The translations under genes were made by a program, and so were the position numbers. A stretch of DNA of 64,000 bases. Source: Comamonas koreensis. GTDB lineage: Bacteria; Pseudomonadota; Gammaproteobacteria; Burkholderiales; Burkholderiaceae_C. The notes under the pieces were generated by a model. That model was given only the letters and a program-made list of their open reading frames with translations. It made no database searches and was not told the DNA's origin. Shown here piece by piece: positions 39,134 through 48,124 of this stretch. The stretch spans positions 62,001 to 126,000 of the forward strand of contig NZ_JAJNCT010000034.1 of assembly GCF_021026195.1 (NCBI RefSeq), given 5' to 3'. Numbering within the stretch: the stretch's first letter is position 1; each line of letters begins with the position of its first letter.

Positions 39134-39165
39134 CATAGAGTACACAGTCTCTATGCGTATCATAG
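39134..39165. promoter_or_regulatory. Two overlapping inverted repeats upstream of the orphan binding protein
   Basis: CATAGAG (39134-39140) pairs with CTCTATG (39149-39155), and CTATG (39151-39155) also pairs with CATAG (39161-39165). The sequences could be alternative hairpins or a regulator site. Confidence 0.4.
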
Positions 39166-39201
39166 ATAGCTGTAGGAATTCTTAATCAAGGACTGTGCAA
39201 C

Positions 39202-40107
39202 ATGTGGCTAAACCATATTTTTCGCGGCGCTGTGCTGCTATGCATTGCCAGCAGCAGCCTGGCTCAGACCCCTTTGCCCGACAGCTGGGACAAGATCAAG
39301 GAGTCGCAGCGCATCACCGTAGGCTACCGCCCGGACGGACTGCCTTTTGCCTACGAGATGGGAGAGACCAAGAAGCCGGTCGGCTACGCCATCGACATCT
39401 GCCAGGCGCTGATTGCCAAGCTCCAGCAGAGCATGGGCCTGGCCAAGCTCGATATCCAGTACCGTGCCATCAACGGCCAGACCCGCTTTACCGATCTGGC
39501 CAGCGGCGCCATTGATGTCGATTGCAGCAATACCACCAACACCAAGGACCGGCGCGAGAGCAAGCATGTGTCCTTCAGCCTGCCCTACTACATTGCTGGC
39601 GTGCGCATGCTGGTCAAGTCCGACAGTGGCATCAACGATGTGGATGACCTCTCGGGCAAGCGGGTGGTCACCACCAAGGGCACCACCTCGCTGCAGGTGC
39701 TGGAGCGCCGTGTGGCCGTCAACGGCCTCAAGATCCAGCACACCGAATGCCTCACCCATGATGCCTGCTTCAAGGCCTTGCAAGCGGGCACCGCCGACGT
39801 CTGGCTGATGGACGACATCCTGCTGGCCGCCCACCGCGCGCAGTCGGAGAAGCCCGAGCAGGTCAAGCTGATCGGCAAGCTGATGTCGATCGAGCCGCTG
39901 TCGCTGATGATGCGCGACACCGATGTGCGCATGAAGAAGGTCTTCGACGCCGAGATGCGCGTGCTGTCGCAGAACTTCGAGATCACGCGCCTGTACAAGA
40001 AGTGGTTCGAATCGCCGCTGCCGGGCAAGAACTTTGCGCTGAACGTGCCGATGTCCTACCTGCTCACCGACATGCTGCGCTTCCCCAGCGACAAGTTCGA
40101 CAACTGA
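39202..40107 (+). CDS. Amino-acid ABC transporter substrate-binding protein (GltI-like, orphan)
   Basis: 301 residues with a signal peptide (cleavage near SLAQ, about 22). The periplasmic domain starts SWDKIKESQRITVGYRPDG and includes VDCSNTTNTKDR (about 110) and KRVVTTKGTTSLQVL (about 153), the class of glutamate/aspartate binding proteins. It is a paralogue of the gltI product 2.5 kb away but has no permease of its own and runs toward the gltL gene, so it may feed the GltJKL complex or work separately. ATG 39202; the leader has inverted repeats. Confidence 0.85.
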   Translation: MWLNHIFRGAVLLCIASSSLAQTPLPDSWDKIKESQRITVGYRPDGLPFAYEMGETKKPVGYAIDICQALIAKLQQSMGLAKLDIQYRAINGQTRFTDLASGAIDVDCSNTTNTKDRRESKHVSFSLPYYIAGVRMLVKSDSGINDVDDLSGKRVVTTKGTTSLQVLERRVAVNGLKIQHTECLTHDACFKALQAGTADVWLMDDILLAAHRAQSEKPEQVKLIGKLMSIEPLSLMMRDTDVRMKKVFDAEMRVLSQNFEITRLYKKWFESPLPGKNFALNVPMSYLLTDMLRFPSDKFDN

Positions 40108-40229
40108 TGCCTCCGGGGCCGCGTTCTGCGGCCCCAGCTTCGTCACACCGCGCTAACCCGCAGCGCGCGTCATGCAGCCTCAGCGCACCGCTCCTCGACG
40201 GTGGCCCGCCCTCTCCCCCTACAAACCAT

Positions 40230-40262
40230 CCACCCATAAAAAATGGCCGCATAAGCGGCCAT
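40230..40262 (-). terminator. Intrinsic terminator of the glt operon
   Basis: ATGGCCGC (40243-40250), loop ATAA, GCGGCCAT (40255-40262), followed on the minus strand by six T. It lies just after gltL. Confidence 0.85.
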
Positions 40263-40286
40263 GGTCGTGTGCGAGATAGGCTGCAA

Positions 40287-41024
40287 TCAGTGTTGCAGGA
40301 TCTTGCCCAGGAAGTCCTTGGTACGGGGCTGGCGCGCGTCGGGGTTGCCGAAGAAGTCTTCCTTGGAGCAGTCCTCCAGGATCTTTCCGCCCACGTCCAT
40401 GAAGATCACGCGGCTGGCCACCTTCTTGGCAAAGCCCATTTCGTGCGTCACGCACATCATCGTCATGCCTTCGTTGGCTAGGCCGATCATCACGTCCAGC
40501 ACTTCGCCGACCATTTCAGGGTCGAGTGCCGAGGTAGGCTCGTCGAACAGCATCACGCTCGGGTCCATCGACAGTGCACGGGCGATGGCCACGCGCTGCT
40601 GCTGACCACCGGACAGCTGACCAGGGAACTTGTCCTTGTGCGCCATCAGGCCCACACGGTCGAGCATCTTCAGGCCACGGGCCTTGGCATCGTCAGCGCT
40701 GCGTCCCAGCACCTTGATCTGGGCGATGGTCAGGTTCTCGGTCACCGACAGGTGAGGGAACAGCTCGAAATGCTGGAACACCATGCCCACGGTACTGCGC
40801 AGCTTGGGCAGATCGGTCTTGGGATCGTGGATGGGCGTGCCATTGACCCAGATCTCACCCTTCTGGATGGGCTCCAGCGCATTGATCGTCTTGATCAAGG
40901 TCGACTTGCCCGAACCCGAAGGGCCGCAAACCACCACCACCTCGCCCTTGGCAATGCTGGTGGAGCAGTCGTTGAGCACCTGGAAGCTGCCATACCACTT
41001 GGAGACATTCTTCATTTCAATCAT
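40287..41024 (-). CDS. gltL: Glutamate/aspartate ABC importer ATP-binding protein GltL
   Basis: 245 residues. Walker [10 protein letters not shown] (about 34-42), signature [13 protein letters not shown] (about 139), Walker [13 protein letters not shown] (about 159) and the H-loop CVTHEMGFA (about 196) are complete. It powers amino-acid uptake as the last gene of gltIJKL on the minus strand, with a terminator beyond. AGGA lies in the 24-base spacer from gltK. Confidence 0.95.
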   Translation of the reverse strand: MIEMKNVSKWYGSFQVLNDCSTSIAKGEVVVVCGPSGSGKSTLIKTINALEPIQKGEIWVNGTPIHDPKTDLPKLRSTVGMVFQHFELFPHLSVTENLTIAQIKVLGRSADDAKARGLKMLDRVGLMAHKDKFPGQLSGGQQQRVAIARALSMDPSVMLFDEPTSALDPEMVGEVLDVMIGLANEGMTMMCVTHEMGFAKKVASRVIFMDVGGKILEDCSKEDFFGNPDARQPRTKDFLGKILQH

Positions 41025-41048
41025 TTGGATATCCTTTGTATTGCAGCA

Positions 41049-41720
41049 TCAACGGATGATGGCGATCTTCTTGTGCAAACGCTTGACGAACCACGACAGC
41101 GTAAAGCAGATGATGAAGTAAAGCACGGCGGCAGCCAGATAGGCCTCGACCGGACGGCCGAAATTCTTGCCCGCCACTTCAAAGCCCTTGAGCATGTCGT
41201 AGGCGCCAATGGCATAGACCAGCGAGGTGTCCTGGAACAGGATGATGGTCTGCGTCAGCAAGACCGGCAGCATGTTGCGGAAGGCCTGGGGCAGCACCAC
41301 CAGACGCATGTTCTGGCCATAGGTCATGCCCACGGCCTGACCGGCATACACCTGGCCACGCGGAATGGACTGGATACCGGCGCGCATGATCTCGGAGAAG
41401 TACGCGGCCTCGAACGCCACGAAAGTGATGACCGCTGACATCTCCGCCCCGATGGGCTTGCCGATCAGCAAAGGCACCAGCAGGAAGAACCACAGAATCA
41501 CCATCACCAGCGGCACCGAACGCATGCCGTTGACATAGATCGTGGCAGGCACCACCAGGATCTTCTTGCCCGACAGGCGCATCAGTGCCAGCAAGGTGCC
41601 AAAGAAGATACCACCCAGGGTGGCCACGATGGTCAGCATCACGCTGAACATCAGACCCTTGATGATGAAGTTCTGGATCAGGTCCCAGTTGTAGAACGAA
41701 AAATCAAGATTCAAATTCAT
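41049..41720 (-). CDS. gltK: Glutamate/aspartate ABC importer permease GltK
   Basis: 223 residues from ATG 41720, one base after the gltJ stop. About five membrane helices, with GGIFFGTLLALMRLS near residue 35 and the cytoplasmic loop MRAGIQSIPRGQVYAGQAVG (about 115-134), the EAA motif that docks the ATPase. It pairs with GltJ in the inner membrane. GAGGTCACTGAG overlaps the end of gltJ and supplies its ribosome site. Confidence 0.93.
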   Translation of the reverse strand: MNLNLDFSFYNWDLIQNFIIKGLMFSVMLTIVATLGGIFFGTLLALMRLSGKKILVVPATIYVNGMRSVPLVMVILWFFLLVPLLIGKPIGAEMSAVITFVAFEAAYFSEIMRAGIQSIPRGQVYAGQAVGMTYGQNMRLVVLPQAFRNMLPVLLTQTIILFQDTSLVYAIGAYDMLKGFEVAGKNFGRPVEAYLAAAVLYFIICFTLSWFVKRLHKKIAIIR

Positions 41721-41721
41721 C

Positions 41722-42477
41722 TCAGTGACCTCCGGAGCCGCCAGCGGCAATGAAGCCCGGGATACGGCTCTTCTTTTCAATGAAGGCCATGATGCGGTTG
41801 ATCACGAATGCCGAGATCATGTACAGCGCGGTCACCGCCAGGTAGACCTCGATGCCGCGAGAGGTTTCCTCTTGCGCCTGCATCGCGAACAAGGTCAGCT
41901 CGGCCACCGACACGGCAAAGGCCACGGACGAGTTCTTGAAGATGTTCATCGACTCGCTGGTGAGCGGCGGAATGATGATGCGGTACGCCATCGGCAGCAG
42001 CACATAGCGGTAGTACTGGAAGGTCGTGAAACCCAGAGCCATACCGGCATAACGCTGGCCACGGGGCAGCGCCAGGATACCGGCACGCAGCTGCTCGGCA
42101 ATACGCGCCGAGGTGAAAAAGCCCAGCGCCAGCACCACCAGCAGGAACCCAGGCACTTGCTTGAGTGCGGGGAAGATGGCGGGCACGACGTGGTACCACA
42201 GGAAAATTTGCACCAGCAGTGGGATGTTGCGGAACAACTCCACCCAGGCATTGCCCAGGCGCACCGTCCAGGGCCGGTCAGGCAGGGTACGCAGGGTACC
42301 GATGATGGAGCCGACGATCAGCGCGATCACCAGCGCACACAAGGAAACGGAGATAGTCCATCCCCACGCAGACAACAACCAGTCCAGATACGTGACATCG
42401 CCGTTTTTACCGAAACAGCCCTGCACGACCTGGCGCTCAATCGTGTCTTCACAAAATACTTGCCAATCCCAATTCAT
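41722..42477 (-). CDS. gltJ: Glutamate/aspartate ABC importer permease GltJ
   Basis: 251 residues from ATG 42477, chosen because GGTAGT-like pairing and the typical MNWDWQVFCE start are there; a longer frame upstream has no support. About five helices and an EAA-type loop LRAGILALPRGQRYAGMALG (about 145-164). The 124-base spacer from gltI holds a partial terminator, so it may be expressed below the binding protein. It is coupled to gltK by a one-base gap. Confidence 0.93.
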   Translation of the reverse strand: MNWDWQVFCEDTIERQVVQGCFGKNGDVTYLDWLLSAWGWTISVSLCALVIALIVGSIIGTLRTLPDRPWTVRLGNAWVELFRNIPLLVQIFLWYHVVPAIFPALKQVPGFLLVVLALGFFTSARIAEQLRAGILALPRGQRYAGMALGFTTFQYYRYVLLPMAYRIIIPPLTSESMNIFKNSSVAFAVSVAELTLFAMQAQEETSRGIEVYLAVTALYMISAFVINRIMAFIEKKSRIPGFIAAGGSGGH

Positions 42478-42541
42478 AGGACTACCTCTTTTTTTGTCTT
42501 TGTAGCAATGTTTGGTGCCTGGTCGCAACTGACAGAAACCA

Positions 42542-42588
42542 GTACCAACAAAAACGCCCCCCCAAACCCCAGGCTGGAAGGGCGGTAC
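42542..42588 (-). promoter_or_regulatory. Partial terminator/attenuator between gltI and gltJ
   Basis: On the minus strand CGCCC pairs with GGGCG followed by five T; an outer GTACC/GGTAC pair (42542-42546, 42584-42588) offers an alternative fold. It could reduce permease expression relative to the binding protein. Confidence 0.4.
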
Positions 42589-42601
42589 CTAAATGGTGTG
42601 C

Positions 42602-43501
42602 TTACTTGACTTCGTAGGCTTCCATGGGCTTGTCGTTCGGGTTGGCCCAAGCATCCTTGGTTGCAGCCGACAGCGGCAGGCCCACCTTCACGTTGTTAGG
42701 AGGGATAGGTTGCATGAACCACTTGTCGTACAGCTTCTCGAGCGAGCCATCCTTGATCTGGCGCACGATGGAGTCGTCCACAGCCTTCTTGAAGGCGGTG
42801 TCGTCCTTGCGCAGCATGCAGGCGATCGGCTCGACCGACAGCACTTCGCCGACGACCTTGTAGTCAGCAGGTGCTTTGGACTTGGAGATGTTGGCGGCCA
42901 GGATGGAGCCGTCCATGATGAAGGCGTCGGCGCGGCCAGACTCCAGCATCAGGAAGCTGTCGGCGTGGTCCTTGCCCATGACTTCCTTGAAGGTCAGGCC
43001 ATCAGCGCGCTTGTTCTTGCGCAGGGTCTGCACCGACGTGGTACCGGTCGTGGTCACGATGGTCTTGCCGTTCAGGTCCTTGATACCGGTGATGCCGGAG
43101 TTGGCCTTCACAGCGATACGCACTTCTTCCACATAGGTGGTGAAGGCGAAAGAAGCATCCTTTTGGCGCGACTGGTTGTTGGTGGTGGAGCCGCATTCCA
43201 GATCCACGGTACCGTTTTGCACCAGGGGCACGCGGTTTTGCGAGGTCACGGGCTGGTACTTGATGTCCAGCTTGGCCAGACCCAGTTGCTTTTGCAGGTC
43301 GCCCACGATGTGCTCAGCCATCTCGGTGTGGAAGCCAACATACTTGCCGTTACCCAGCGTGTAGCCCAGGCCCGAAGACTCGCGCACACCCAAGGTGATG
43401 CTGCCAGACGACTTGATCTTGGCCAGCGTATCGCCCGCTTGCGCAAAAGCGCTACCTGCAGCAACCGCTGCGACTGCAAAAGCCAGCAAATGTTTCTTCA
43501 T
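42602..43501 (-). CDS. gltI: Glutamate/aspartate-binding periplasmic protein GltI
   Basis: 299 residues. The second of two adjacent ATG codons (43501) gives the best spacing to GGAGG. A signal peptide MKKHLLAFAVAAVAAG ends near FAQA (about 21). The domain contains ITLGVRESSGLGYT, VDLECGSTTNNQSRQ (about 106) and KTIVTTTGTTSVQTL (about 147), as in GltI. It delivers acidic amino acids to GltJKL. First gene of the operon; a LysR gene lies about 300 bases upstream on the same strand and may control it. Confidence 0.95.
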   Translation of the reverse strand: MKKHLLAFAVAAVAAGSAFAQAGDTLAKIKSSGSITLGVRESSGLGYTLGNGKYVGFHTEMAEHIVGDLQKQLGLAKLDIKYQPVTSQNRVPLVQNGTVDLECGSTTNNQSRQKDASFAFTTYVEEVRIAVKANSGITGIKDLNGKTIVTTTGTTSVQTLRKNKRADGLTFKEVMGKDHADSFLMLESGRADAFIMDGSILAANISKSKAPADYKVVGEVLSVEPIACMLRKDDTAFKKAVDDSIVRQIKDGSLEKLYDKWFMQPIPPNNVKVGLPLSAATKDAWANPNDKPMEAYEVK

Positions 43502-43776
43502 CATCAGACCTCCAGATAAATCAATAAAGTTGACAACTATTGGCCTCGGAAGACGCCAAAGCGACAACTGACACGCAACGTATTGTGCAGTCCGTCCAGA
43601 TAATGCCAGCAGACTGAGCGCTGCAACTATCCGGAAAAATCGCAATGAACTGATAACAATTCATAGCCTTTTTCGAACAAATCGCGTACATCTAACCAAC
43701 TGCAACACGAGCAATCCGCAAGCATTGCACAGAAAATTTAAGTCGCATATTAGAAATTACCCTGCAAATCCAAAAT

Positions 43777-43794
43777 ATCTATATTCTTATAGAT
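43777..43794. repeat. AT-rich inverted repeat after the LysR gene
   Basis: ATCTATA-TTCT-TATAGAT, a perfect seven-base repeat directly after the LysR stop. It could be a weak terminator (a short T run follows on the minus strand) or a regulator site upstream of gltI. Confidence 0.4.
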
Positions 43795-43795
43795 G

Positions 43796-44734
43796 TCATG
43801 AATTTCCAGCAGTGTTGCGGGATACGAGGTAGTCCCACAGGGCCTGCGCACCGGTCTTGACCGCATCACTGGACTGGGGCTTTTCGCGGTAGGCGCGCAC
43901 ATCCATCGCCACTTCCCACTGGGCCGAGCTGGGGTAGTCGGCACGCACCAACTTCTTGGCCTTGAGCTCCTTCTTGGCCGCACTTTGCGGCAGGAAGGCC
44001 AGACCATGTCCTTCCATCGCCATGGCCTTGAGGCCTTCGGCCATGTCGGTCTCGTAGACGCGGTCCAGGTAGGCAGGTTCGGGCGCCTGCTTGAGGGCCA
44101 GGTCGGTCACCCGGCTCAGATAGGCCCCGGGCGCATAGCCCAGAAAGGGCAAAGGCACTTCGGCCGCGCCAGGCAGCAGGAACAGCGGCAGGCCATCGAG
44201 CCCCGGCTTGCAATACGGCGCCATCACCTCGCGCCCCAGGCTCACCATTTCATAACGCTGCGGGTCCAGCTGGATGGGCTGGGATTCATGGTGGTAGGCA
44301 ATCAGCAGATCACAGCCGCCTTCGACCAGGCGCATCACCGCATCGTGCACGTTGAGGGCGATCAAGCGGCTCTTGAACAGGCCGAAGTCATTGCGCAGGC
44401 CCGACACCCAGGTCGGGAAAAAGGTGAAGGCCAGGGTGTGGGGCACGGCAAAGTCGATGATGTCCTTGCCCGAGGACGAATGCACCCGCAGCATCGCACG
44501 CGTGCTCTGCACCGCCTGCAGGATCTCGATGGCCTGGTTGTACAGCGTCTTGCCCGCTGGCGTCAGCCGCGTCGGGTAGGAGCTGCGGTCCACCAGATCG
44601 GCCCCTGCCCAGGACTCCAGCGCCTGAATCCGCCGAGAGAATGCCGGCTGGGTGACATGGCGCAACTGCGCCGACCGGCTGAAACTGCGCGTTTCCGCCA
44701 GACTCACAAAATCTTCAAGCCACTTGGTTTCCAT
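43796..44734 (-). CDS. LysR family transcriptional regulator
   Basis: 312 residues from ATG 44734; the frame is open further up but the LysR domain begins exactly here. The helix-turn-helix is METKWLEDFVSLAETRSFSR then AQLRHVTQPAFSRRIQALE. The C-terminal ligand domain starts about residue 90. It sits between the glt operon (same strand, downstream) and the divergent TRAP transporter, so either could be the target; LysR proteins usually act on the divergent neighbour. Ligand unknown. Confidence 0.9.
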   Translation of the reverse strand: METKWLEDFVSLAETRSFSRSAQLRHVTQPAFSRRIQALESWAGADLVDRSSYPTRLTPAGKTLYNQAIEILQAVQSTRAMLRVHSSSGKDIIDFAVPHTLAFTFFPTWVSGLRNDFGLFKSRLIALNVHDAVMRLVEGGCDLLIAYHHESQPIQLDPQRYEMVSLGREVMAPYCKPGLDGLPLFLLPGAAEVPLPFLGYAPGAYLSRVTDLALKQAPEPAYLDRVYETDMAEGLKAMAMEGHGLAFLPQSAAKKELKAKKLVRADYPSSAQWEVAMDVRAYREKPQSSDAVKTGAQALWDYLVSRNTAGNS

Positions 44735-44980
44735 CCGCGCATTATCCACACGCCCATCACCGTTGGGGACAAGTTGCTCGCCGAGATCTGCTGCCTGCAC
44801 CGGCAACACAGGCGACTGAGAGGGCCCATCCCCGGGAAAAGGATGGCTTGCAAGCCCCCTGATCAAGGCCATAATCGGGCCCCACTGGCCCACCTGCCAG
44901 GCGCGGCGCTGCCGCAGATACCGATCTATCCGATACCGATGGTCCGCCCACAAGGCGGTTTGTGTTTTCCGCATTCACCC

Positions 44981-44993
44981 TTGGCTTAGCCAA
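44981..44993. promoter_or_regulatory. Palindrome just upstream of dctQ
   Basis: TTGGCT-T-AGCCAA, perfect, ends 21 bases before the dctQ start. It could be an operator or a short leader hairpin; the shape is shorter than a classic LysR site. Confidence 0.35.
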
Positions 44994-45014
44994 GCCCTCT
45001 CGCGACCGGTTGTT

Positions 45015-45599
45015 ATGGCATCACCCTCCCCTCATGCTTCGGGCGGCAGCAGCGCTGACCCTTCCTCTTCCCTCCCCAGCGAGCCCGCCCCAGCCAAAGG
45101 GCTGTGGCTGGAAGACTGGCTCACGGTCGTGATCATGGCGCTGCTGGCGCTCATCACCTTTGCCAATGTCATCGTGCGCTATTTCACCGATGGCTCGTTT
45201 GCCTGGACCGAAGAGATCTCGGTGTTCCTGATGATTCTGCTGGCCATGGTGGCCGGCTCGGCAGCCGTCGCGCGCAACCTGCACATCCGCATCGAATACT
45301 TTGCCGAACGCGGCGACGCGCGCCGGCGCAAGGCCTTTGCCCGCTTTGGCGCGTTGACGGTGGCCCTGCTGTTTGCGCTGATCTGCGTGCTCAGCATCCG
45401 CGTCGTGTACGACGACTACCGCTATGAGGAAACCTCACCCGGCATTGGCGTGCCGCAGTGGTGGTACTCCATCTGGCTGCCGGTGTTCTCCGCGCTGATC
45501 ACCTTGCGCGCGCTGGGCCTGTTCCTGCGCCAGGGCCGGGCCAGCTTTGCGCATGTGTACTCCGAAGGCAGCGATGCTGCAGCCAAGGAGCACGCATGA
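45015..45599 (+). CDS. dctQ: TRAP transporter small permease (DctQ)
   Basis: 194 residues with four membrane helices after a Ser/Pro-rich start. The motifs ANVIVRYFTDGSFAWTEEIS (about 54-73) and SAAVARNLHIRIEYF (about 86-100) are typical of DctQ. It forms the inner-membrane complex with the next gene product for sodium-driven uptake of a carboxylate-like solute. First gene of dctQMP; its stop overlaps the DctM start (ATGA). Confidence 0.92.
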   Translation: MASPSPHASGGSSADPSSSLPSEPAPAKGLWLEDWLTVVIMALLALITFANVIVRYFTDGSFAWTEEISVFLMILLAMVAGSAAVARNLHIRIEYFAERGDARRRKAFARFGALTVALLFALICVLSIRVVYDDYRYEETSPGIGVPQWWYSIWLPVFSALITLRALGLFLRQGRASFAHVYSEGSDAAAKEHA

Positions 45600-46894
45600 T
45601 TGCCACCCTGCTCTTTATCGGCTTTATTGCGCTGATGCTGCTGGGCGTGCCCATTGGCGCCGCGCTGGGCCTGGCGGGCGCCGTGGCCATTGCACTGGCC
45701 AATGCCGATGCGCAATGGTTTGGCCTGCTGGCCATTCCGCAGAACTTCTATGCCGGCCTGGGCAAATACCCGCTGCTGGCCATTCCGATGTTCGTGCTGG
45801 TGGGCTCGATCTTTGACCGCTCCGGCGTAGCGCTGCGGCTGGTCAACTTTGCCGTGGCCATCGTCGGGCGCGGCCCGGGCATGCTGCCGCTGGTGGCCAT
45901 TGCCGTGGCCATGTTCCTGGGCGGCATCTCGGGCTCCGGCCCCGCCAATGCGGCGGCAGTGGGCGGCGTGATGATTGCGGCGATGCGCCGTGCCGGCTAT
46001 CCGGGCAGCTTCTCGGCCAGCGTGGTCGGGGCCGCTGCGGCCACCGATATCCTGATCCCACCGTCGGTGGCCTTCATCATCTACTCGGTGCTGGTGCCCG
46101 GGGCCTCGGTGCCGGCGCTGTTTGCGGCCGGCATGGTCCCCGGCATTCTGGCGGGCCTGGCGCTGATCATCCCGGCGGTCTGGATGTCGCGCAAACACAA
46201 GATGGGCGCGCTGGAAGCCAGCCTGCCCCGCCCCGCGTTCTGGAAGAGCCTGCGCGAAGCGGCCTGGGGCCTGGCCGCGCCGGTGCTGATCCTGGGCGGC
46301 ATGCGCATGGGCTGGTTCACACCGACTGAGGCAGCCGTGGTCGCCGTGTTCTACGGTCTGTTCGTCGGCATGGTCGTGCACCGCACCATCGGTGTGCGCG
46401 ACCTGTTCCCGATCCTGCGCGAGGCCGGTGAGCTGTCGGCCGTGATCCTGATCGTTGTGTCGCTCGCTGGCATCTTCGCATTCTCGCTGTCCACCCTGGG
46501 CGTGATCGACCCGATCACCAACGCGATCGTCAACTCGGGCCTGGGCGAATGGGGTGTGATGGCGCTGCTGATCCTGATGCTGATCACCGTGGGCATGTTC
46601 CTCGACGGCATCTCCATCTTCCTGATCTTTGTGCCGCTGCTGATGCCCATCATGCAGCACTACCACTGGGACCCCGTCTGGTTTGGCGTGATCCTGACCC
46701 TGAAGGTGGCGCTGGGCCAGTTCACGCCGCCGCTGGCAGTGAACCTGATGGTCAGCTGCCGCATTGCAGGCGTGCGCATGGAATCGACCGTGCGCTGGGT
46801 CGGCTGGATGCTGTTTGCGATGTTCTGCGTGATGGTGCTGGTCATCGCCTTCCCGCAACTGGCCCTGTGGCTGCCCGCCAAGCTGGGCTACTGA
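45596..46894 (+). CDS. dctM: TRAP transporter large permease (DctM)
   Basis: 432 residues from ATG 45596, with GGAG upstream and a four-base overlap with dctQ. About twelve helices; family motifs GVPIGAALGLAG (about 18-29), GISGSGPANAAAVG (about 109-122) and TPPLAVNLMVSC (about 378-389) are visible. It is the transport channel subunit. A perfect 10-base hairpin follows, before dctP. Confidence 0.94.
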   Translation: MIATLLFIGFIALMLLGVPIGAALGLAGAVAIALANADAQWFGLLAIPQNFYAGLGKYPLLAIPMFVLVGSIFDRSGVALRLVNFAVAIVGRGPGMLPLVAIAVAMFLGGISGSGPANAAAVGGVMIAAMRRAGYPGSFSASVVGAAAATDILIPPSVAFIIYSVLVPGASVPALFAAGMVPGILAGLALIIPAVWMSRKHKMGALEASLPRPAFWKSLREAAWGLAAPVLILGGMRMGWFTPTEAAVVAVFYGLFVGMVVHRTIGVRDLFPILREAGELSAVILIVVSLAGIFAFSLSTLGVIDPITNAIVNSGLGEWGVMALLILMLITVGMFLDGISIFLIFVPLLMPIMQHYHWDPVWFGVILTLKVALGQFTPPLAVNLMVSCRIAGVRMESTVRWVGWMLFAMFCVMVLVIAFPQLALWLPAKLGY

Positions 46895-46903
46895 TCGGAG
46901 CCC

Positions 46904-46939
46904 GGGCTGGGTACAGGCGCCAACGCCGCTACCCAGCCC
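46904..46939 (+). repeat. Intercistronic hairpin between dctM and dctP
   Basis: GGGCTGGGTA (46904-46913) and TACCCAGCCC (46930-46939) pair perfectly around a 16-base loop with no T run. It more likely marks RNA processing or stability than termination. Confidence 0.55.
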
Positions 46940-46983
46940 CTGGATTTGCACAATTTCCCCTTGAACCACCCGGAGACAAAACC

Positions 46984-48021
46984 ATGAAAACCCGTCAATT
47001 CCTCGCCACCGCCTTGGCCGCCGCTGCGGCGCTGAGCTTTGCCGCGCCCGCCGTGCAGGCCCAGGGCAACTACAAAAGCGAGTACCGCATGTCGCTGGTG
47101 CTGGGCACGGCCTTCCCCTGGGGCAAGGGCGGCGAGATCTGGGCCAACAAGGTGCGCGAGCGCACGCAGGGCCGCATCAACATCAAGCTCTACCCCGGCG
47201 TGTCGCTGGTGCAGGGCGACCAGACGCGAGAATTCTCGGCACTGCGCCAGGGCGTGATTGACATGGCAGTCGGCTCCACCCTGAACTGGTCGCCGCAGAT
47301 CAAGGAGCTGAACCTGTTTGCGCTGCCCTTCCTGATGCCCGACTATGCCGCAGCCGATGCGCTGACCCAGGGCGAGCCTGGCAAGCGCCTGTTTGCCCGC
47401 CTGGAGAAAGCCGGCGTGGTGCCACTGGCCTGGGGTGAGAACGGCTACCGCGAGATCTCCAACTCCAAGCATGCGATCAAGACCCCTGCCGACATGAAGG
47501 GCCTCAAGATCCGCGTGGTCGGCTCGCCGCTGTTTGTCGACACCTTCAGCGCGCTGGGCGCCAACCCCACGCAGATGAGCTGGGCCGATGCCCAGCCGGC
47601 GATGGCCAGCGGCGCGGTGGACGGCCAGGAGAACCCGGTTGCCGTCTACCAGGCTGCCAAGCTCAACACCGTGGGCCAGAAGTACCTGACCCTCTGGGGC
47701 TACATCAATGACCCGCTGATCTTTGTCGTCAACAAGGACATCTGGGCCAGCTGGAGCAAGGCCGACCAGGACATCGTGCGCCAGGCCGCCATCGAAGCCG
47801 GCCAGGAAGAAATCGCCATTGCGCGCAAAGGCATGATCGAAGCGGACAAGCCGCTCGTCAAAGAACTGAGCGCCAATGGCGTCACCGTGACCGAGCTGAG
47901 CGCAGCCGAGCGCGAGGCCTTTGTGAAGGCCACCCGCCCGGTGTATGACAAGTGGAAGCAGCAAGTGGGCGCCGACCTGGTGACCGCCGCCGAGAAGGCG
48001 ATTGCTGCACGCAAGCAGTAA
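46984..48021 (+). CDS. dctP: TRAP transporter substrate-binding protein (DctP)
   Basis: 345 residues from ATG 46984, with GGAG upstream. Signal peptide MKTRQFLATALAAAAALSF ends near VQAQ (about 27). DctP marks include LVLGTAFPWGKGGEIWANKV in two parts (about 38-57), KIRVVGSPLFVDTFSALGAN (about 175-194) and AMASGAVDGQENP (about 205-217), the latter the usual substrate-binding loop. It delivers the solute to DctQM; the solute is not identifiable. A terminator follows. Confidence 0.93.
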   Translation: MKTRQFLATALAAAAALSFAAPAVQAQGNYKSEYRMSLVLGTAFPWGKGGEIWANKVRERTQGRINIKLYPGVSLVQGDQTREFSALRQGVIDMAVGSTLNWSPQIKELNLFALPFLMPDYAAADALTQGEPGKRLFARLEKAGVVPLAWGENGYREISNSKHAIKTPADMKGLKIRVVGSPLFVDTFSALGANPTQMSWADAQPAMASGAVDGQENPVAVYQAAKLNTVGQKYLTLWGYINDPLIFVVNKDIWASWSKADQDIVRQAAIEAGQEEIAIARKGMIEADKPLVKELSANGVTVTELSAAEREAFVKATRPVYDKWKQQVGADLVTAAEKAIAARKQ

Positions 48022-48041
48022 GCGCTGCAGGCCTCAACGAC

Positions 48042-48073
48042 AAAGCCACCGGTTGATGCCGGTGGCTTTTTTA
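48042..48073. terminator. Bidirectional intrinsic terminator
   Basis: AAAGCCACCGG, six-base loop, CCGGTGGCTTT with a T run. It separates dctP from the convergent Bug gene. Confidence 0.88.
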
Positions 48074-48124
48074 ATGGCCGCTGCTGCAGGCCCCGCCTGC
48101 GTGCAGCGCAGCAGGCCGCAGCCC

